Assembly (NCBI RefSeq): GCF_000159135.1
Contig: NZ_GG667531.1
Coordinates: 62,001-126,000, forward strand
Direction: 5' to 3'
Length of the DNA stretch: 64,000 nt
Source of the DNA: Corynebacterium striatum ATCC 6940
GTDB taxonomy: Bacteria > Actinomycetota > Actinomycetes > Mycobacteriales > Mycobacteriaceae
Positions 59,983-64,000 of the stretch are shown here, in pieces. The translations under genes and the position numbers were made by a program. How positions within the stretch are numbered: the stretch's first letter is position 1; each line of letters starts with the position of its first letter. Under the pieces are notes generated by a model. It was given only the letters and a program-made list of their open reading frames with translations, did no database searches and had not been told where the DNA came from.

Positions 59983-61578
59983 CTAGTCGCGGTTTGGGAA
60001 CATCGAATCGGGGCGGTCACCAGTCCACGACAGCAGGGAAACCGTGCCGGAACCTGCTGCCGCGCCGTGCGTGCAGGCCTCCGGCGCGCCCATGCCCAAG
60101 TCGTGGAAGACGTCCTCGGAAGCGCGTGCCGGGTCGACGTCGCCGAAAGGATCCAGCGAAGCGATGCCACGCGGGGTCTCCGGGGAGGCAGTCGGGATGA
60201 CGTAGCGGTCGTCGTACTTGGCGATGGAAAGCAGGCGGTACATAGCCACCATGTCCTCTCCGGTCATGCCGACGGCCTGTGCAATTTCCTCCTGTGGCTC
60301 GTTGCCCAAGTTGATATCGCGCATGTAGGAGCGCATAGCGACGAGGCGGCGCAGCGACTTTTCCACTGGCACGGTATCGCCTGCGGTGAAAAGACCTGCG
60401 AGGTACTCCAGCGGAATACGCATGTTAGACAGCGCGGAGAAGAGGATCTTGTGGTCCTCGCCGTCATTGCCGGTGGCGCTTACCTGGTCCACGATGGGCG
60501 AAAGTGGCGGGATGTACCAGACCATCGGCAGCGTGCGGTACTCAGGGTGCAGCGGAAGCGCGACGTTGTACTTGAAGATGAGGTCGTAGATTGGCGAGTT
60601 CTGCGCGGCATCGATCCAGGAGTGCGGGATGCCTTCTTTCTGTGCGGCAGCTACGACAGCAGGGTCGTGCGGGTCCAGCATGATGGACTTCTGCGCTTCA
60701 AAGAGGTCCTGCTCATTCGGCGTCGAGGCAGCCTCGGCCACGCGATCGGCATCGTAGAAGATGACGCCCAAGTAGCGCAGGCGGCCCACGCAGGTTTCAG
60801 AGCAAACTGTGGGCTGGCCTACCTCAAGGCGCGGGTAGCAGAGCGTACATTTCTCGGCCTTGCCGGTCTTGTGGTTGAAGTAAACCTTCTTATAAGGGCA
60901 GCCCGAGACACACATGCGCCAGCCGCGGCACTGGTCCTGATCCACGAGCACGATGCCGTCTTCAGCGCGCTTGTACATCGCGCCGGAAGGGCACGAAGAC
61001 ACGCAGGTGGGGTTCATGCAATGCTCGCAGATGCGTGGCAGGTAGAACATGAAGGAGTCCTCGATCTCCTTCTTTACCTGCAGATTCATCTGGTGCAGGG
61101 TAGGGTCCTGGTCCATGGTCTCAACAGAACCACCCAGGTTGTCATCCCAGTTGGAAGACCACTCAATCTTGTTTATTTCGCGGCCATCGATTTGAGAGAC
61201 CGGCTTTGCGGTGGGCTGGGTCTTTTGACCAGCCTTGGCACCCATCAGATCCTCGTACTGGTAGCTCCACGGCTCGTAGTAGTCCTGGACGGTCGGCAGG
61301 TTCGGGTTATGGAACAGGGTAGCCAGCTTCTTCAAGCGTCCACCGGCCTTGGGTTTGAGCTTGCCAGAGCCGGTAAGCTCCCAGCCGCCCTTCCACTTTT
61401 CCTGGTCCTCCCAGGTGCGGGGGTAGCCCACGCCGGGACGAGTTTCAACGTTATTGAACCAGATGTACTCGGTGCCTTCGCGGTTGGTCCATGCCTGCTT
61501 ACACGTGACCGAACAGGTGTGGCAGCCGATGCACTTGTCCAGGTTCATGATCATGGAGATTTGGGCCATGACTTTCAT
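59983..61578 (-). CDS. narH: Respiratory nitrate reductase, beta subunit (Fe-S)
   Basis: 531 residues. Four cysteine clusters are visible: CIGCHTCSVTCKQAW, CEHCMNPTCVSSCPSGAMY, CRGWRMCVSGCPYKK (Trp in the position typical of the [3Fe-4S] centre) and CTLCYPRLEVGQPTVCSETC. It carries electrons from NarI to NarG on the inner side of the membrane. Its start shares one base with the narG stop (TAATG). The length agrees with actinobacterial NarH. Confidence 0.97.
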   Translation of the reverse strand: MKVMAQISMIMNLDKCIGCHTCSVTCKQAWTNREGTEYIWFNNVETRPGVGYPRTWEDQEKWKGGWELTGSGKLKPKAGGRLKKLATLFHNPNLPTVQDYYEPWSYQYEDLMGAKAGQKTQPTAKPVSQIDGREINKIEWSSNWDDNLGGSVETMDQDPTLHQMNLQVKKEIEDSFMFYLPRICEHCMNPTCVSSCPSGAMYKRAEDGIVLVDQDQCRGWRMCVSGCPYKKVYFNHKTGKAEKCTLCYPRLEVGQPTVCSETCVGRLRYLGVIFYDADRVAEAASTPNEQDLFEAQKSIMLDPHDPAVVAAAQKEGIPHSWIDAAQNSPIYDLIFKYNVALPLHPEYRTLPMVWYIPPLSPIVDQVSATGNDGEDHKILFSALSNMRIPLEYLAGLFTAGDTVPVEKSLRRLVAMRSYMRDINLGNEPQEEIAQAVGMTGEDMVAMYRLLSIAKYDDRYVIPTASPETPRGIASLDPFGDVDPARASEDVFHDLGMGAPEACTHGAAAGSGTVSLLSWTGDRPDSMFPNRD

Positions 61579-64000
61579 TAGTAAGAAACCTCCTGGGAGC
61601 GACGGCGCACGCGGGTGACTTCGTCGCGGTTGTTGCCGGTTGGGCCGATGTAATTGAAGTGATAGGTCAGCTGGCCGTAGCCGCCGGCAATGTGGACCGG
61701 CTTGATAGAGATACGGGTCAGCGAGTTGTGCGTGCCGCCGCGGCGGCCGGTGAACTCATTGATTGGGGTACCAACGGTGCGTTCCTGGGCGTGGTTGCAG
61801 ATCATTGTGCCCTCCGGGATGCGGTGGGAGACGATGGCGCGGGCGGACACGATGCCGTTGCGGTTGTAGACCTCAACCCACTCGTTGTCCTTCACGCCGA
61901 TCTTTGCGGCGTCCTTGTCCGACATCCAGACCACCTGGCCGCCGCGGGAAATAGACAGCACGTGCAGGTTGTCGAAGTATTGCGAGTGAATCGACCACTT
62001 GTTGTGGGTGGTGAGATAACGCAGGGTGACCTCGACTTCGCCGCGCTCATTCTGCAAGGTCTGGCCCGGCGCGAATTCGCCGTGCATATGCAGATGATCA
62101 AGCGGTGGGCGGAAGATAGGCAGCGCCTCGCCGTAGTCCATGAACCAATCGTGGTCGATGTAGTAGTGCATGCGGCCGGTCAGCGTGTGCCATGGCTTGT
62201 CGAACTCGACGTTGATGCTAAACGCCGTGTAGCGGCGCTTATTGCGCTTGTCAGCCGTCCATTCCGGCGAGGTGAGGACCTCGGTCGGGCGCTCCTTGAT
62301 GGAATCCCAGCTGATGCGCACGTCCTCATCGGAGGCCGCAAGCGGTGTCATGTCACGGCCGGTGCGCGAAGACAGATACTCGAAGCCTTGCTTTGCCAGC
62401 TCGCCGTTGGATACACCGGACAGGTGCAAGATGGCGTCGATGACCTTTGTGTCTTTGCTCAGGTCAATGAGCTCACCCATTGAGGTCTTCGAGGTTCCAC
62501 AGATGAGCTCAAGCTCCTTGACCTGCTTTTCCACGTTGAACTTGGTGCCATGCACCACAGTCCCGGCCTTGGCCGGCAGCGGGCCCAAGTGAGTCCACTT
62601 CTCATAGATCTTGGTGTAGTCACGCTCCACCACATGCAGCTTCGGCATGGTAACCCCTGGCACCAAGCCGAGCTTTTCGACGTCGGGCACAATGCCGTTT
62701 GGCATGCTCAACTCATCGGGGGAGTCGTGGTGGCTCGGTTGCGTGATGATGTCAGTTTGCACGCCGAGCCACTTTGCGGACTTGGCAGAAAGCGAAGCTG
62801 CGAGGTCGCGGAAGACCTCGAAGTCGGTGCGGGCCTCCCACGGCGGGTTGATGGCCGCGTTGAAGGAGTGCAGGTATGGGTGCATATCCGTCGAGGACAT
62901 ATCGTGCTTTTCATACCAGGTAGCTGCTGGCAGCACGATGTCAGAGACCAAGGTCGTCGACGTATTGCGGAAGTCCGTGGTCATCATGAGGTCGAGCTTG
63001 CCCTCAGGAGCCTCATCAACCCACTTGATGGTGCGTGGACGATCCTCGGCAGCGAGCTCTTCGGCCGTGGCATCGGAGTCGATTCCGAGCAAGTGACGCA
63101 GGAAGAACTCGGTGCCCTTTGCAGAAGAACCCAGCAGGTTGGTACGCCAGTTCAAAAGAATGCGCGGCCAGTTTTCTTCTGCCGAAGGGTTGTCGTAGGA
63201 GAACTCGAGGTCGCCATCTTTGAGCTGGCTTACAACGTAGTCATTGATGTCGACGCCTTTTTCCTTTGCCTCTGCCGCAAGCAATAGGTTGTTGCGGTTG
63301 AACTGCGGGTAAGCCGGCATCCAGCCGCGACGCATAGCCTCAGCCATGGTGTCGGAGACCATCTTGTCACCGATGACACCGTGGCTGGCCAGGGGCGAAC
63401 CCAGATGGGAGGCGCGGGAGTTGTCGTAGCGGTATTGCTCGGTGGCGAAGTAATAGAAGCCTGTCGAAATCATGTGGCGCGGAGGACGCTGCCAGTCGGT
63501 GGCCATGGCCCACTGGGTCCAGCCGTTGATAGGACGCAGCTTCTCCTGGCCCACGTAGTGAGCCCAGCCGCCACCGTTGACACCCTGGGTACCGCACATC
63601 GAGGTCAGCGCCAAGAAGGTGCGGTAGATGGTATCTGCGTGGAAGTAGTGGTTGACGCCGGCACCCATGATGATCTGGGAGCGCCCCTTGGAATCTGCGG
63701 CGTTCTGCGCGAACTCACGGCCGATGCGGATGGCGGTATCGGCAGGCACGCCGGTGAGGCCCTCCTGCCAGGCTGGCGTGCCCACTTCGGAGGCATCGTA
63801 GAAGTCCTTCGGCCAGGAACCTGGCAAGTTAAGCTCTTCGCGATTGACGCCGTAGTGCGCGAGCATGACGTCGAAGACCGTGGTCACGAGCTTGCCGTCG
63901 ACGCGACGAACCGGCACACCGCGGTGCACAATGCCCGTGCCAACTGGCTTGTCGGTGCCGATGTCGGCTGGATCCGCATCTAAGTCGAAGCGCGGGAAGA
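61578..64000 (-). CDS. narG: Respiratory nitrate reductase, alpha subunit, N-terminus outside the window
   Basis: The last 807 residues of a protein usually about 1240 long; the frame is open to the window edge (FPRFDLDADPADIGTDKPVG are the first visible residues), so the N-terminal Fe-S and molybdopterin-entry part is missing here. The visible part contains the molybdopterin-domain segments YHFHADTIYRTFLALTSMCGTQG, SDIVLPAATWYEKHD, and the C-terminal cofactor domain ERTVGTPINEFTGRRGGTHNSLTRI. It reduces nitrate to nitrite at a Mo-bis-MGD centre. The order G-H-J-I is standard; narK is expected just beyond the edge. Confidence 0.97.
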   Translation of the reverse strand, partial: FPRFDLDADPADIGTDKPVGTGIVHRGVPVRRVDGKLVTTVFDVMLAHYGVNREELNLPGSWPKDFYDASEVGTPAWQEGLTGVPADTAIRIGREFAQNAADSKGRSQIIMGAGVNHYFHADTIYRTFLALTSMCGTQGVNGGGWAHYVGQEKLRPINGWTQWAMATDWQRPPRHMISTGFYYFATEQYRYDNSRASHLGSPLASHGVIGDKMVSDTMAEAMRRGWMPAYPQFNRNNLLLAAEAKEKGVDINDYVVSQLKDGDLEFSYDNPSAEENWPRILLNWRTNLLGSSAKGTEFFLRHLLGIDSDATAEELAAEDRPRTIKWVDEAPEGKLDLMMTTDFRNTSTTLVSDIVLPAATWYEKHDMSSTDMHPYLHSFNAAINPPWEARTDFEVFRDLAASLSAKSAKWLGVQTDIITQPSHHDSPDELSMPNGIVPDVEKLGLVPGVTMPKLHVVERDYTKIYEKWTHLGPLPAKAGTVVHGTKFNVEKQVKELELICGTSKTSMGELIDLSKDTKVIDAILHLSGVSNGELAKQGFEYLSSRTGRDMTPLAASDEDVRISWDSIKERPTEVLTSPEWTADKRNKRRYTAFSINVEFDKPWHTLTGRMHYYIDHDWFMDYGEALPIFRPPLDHLHMHGEFAPGQTLQNERGEVEVTLRYLTTHNKWSIHSQYFDNLHVLSISRGGQVVWMSDKDAAKIGVKDNEWVEVYNRNGIVSARAIVSHRIPEGTMICNHAQERTVGTPINEFTGRRGGTHNSLTRISIKPVHIAGGYGQLTYHFNYIGPTGNNRDEVTRVRRRSQEVSY

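Noticed and set aside
60067..61581. 504-codon open frame on the plus strand
   Set aside because: Antisense to narH; His/Val/Arg-rich artefact of GC-biased codons.

Overview
The window is a 64 kb stretch of a high-GC Gram-positive chromosome, almost certainly Corynebacterium. The evidence is the argS-lysA-hom-thrB order followed by a gene resembling the nitrate repressor ArnR, the modABC/narGHJI neighbourhood, actinobacterial gene pairs (SNF2 helicase plus SWIM protein; Rv1277/Rv1278-type phosphoesterase plus ATPase), and a GlxR-like site. The species cannot be fixed from the sequence alone. There is no rRNA, CRISPR array, prophage or complete insertion sequence. One tRNA (Arg, anticodon CCG) is present.

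Layout. 1-5.7 kb: end of a type B carboxylesterase, an acidic repeat protein, an ECF-type membrane protein, and a hypothetical gene divergent from an MFS exporter across a LexA-like palindrome. 5.7-11.4 kb: a hydroxyacid (probably lactate-type) catabolic locus with a DctM-like permease, a small membrane partner, a GntR/FCD repressor and a 1001-residue FAD/Fe-S dehydrogenase. The same palindrome stands before both transcription units. 11.5-14.3 kb: an AT-richer island with a NaeI-like type II restriction-modification pair, an interrupted HNH-nuclease-like remnant and a broken Nudix duplicate. 14.3-23.4 kb: Nudix hydrolase, YjiH-type membrane protein and the histidine utilisation genes hutG / hutR / hutH / hutU / hutI, with a truncated flavin reductase and a possible structured leader RNA between hutH and hutU. 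23.4-29.5 kb: an SGNH lipase with a decayed paralogue, a DEAD-box RNA helicase, an HNH nuclease and PutP.

29.7-37.4 kb: two co-directional nucleic-acid modules (SNF2 helicase plus SWIM; SbcD-like plus SbcC-like). 37.4-40.1 kb: MarR regulator, small proteins and a membrane/cupin chimera that stops early. 40.3-45.4 kb: tRNA-Arg, lutCBA and the lactate permease lldP. 45.6-51.1 kb: argS, lysA, hom, thrB. 51.1-64 kb: arnR, a fused modBC, modA, a DUF2249 gene, two polytopic membrane proteins, a three-cupredoxin copper oxidase related to NirK, and narI, narJ, narH and the C-terminal two thirds of narG.

How the genes fit together. The cell can oxidise lactate-type acids by two routes (LldP/LutABC and the DctM/FAD-Fe-S locus). 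It degrades histidine through HutHUIG and respires nitrate with NarGHJI, whose molybdenum cofactor is fed by ModABC and whose expression ArnR is expected to repress in air. Several loci show decay: the flavin reductase, SGNH, Nudix and HNH fragments and the cupin chimera. This suggests recent deletions and gene loss.
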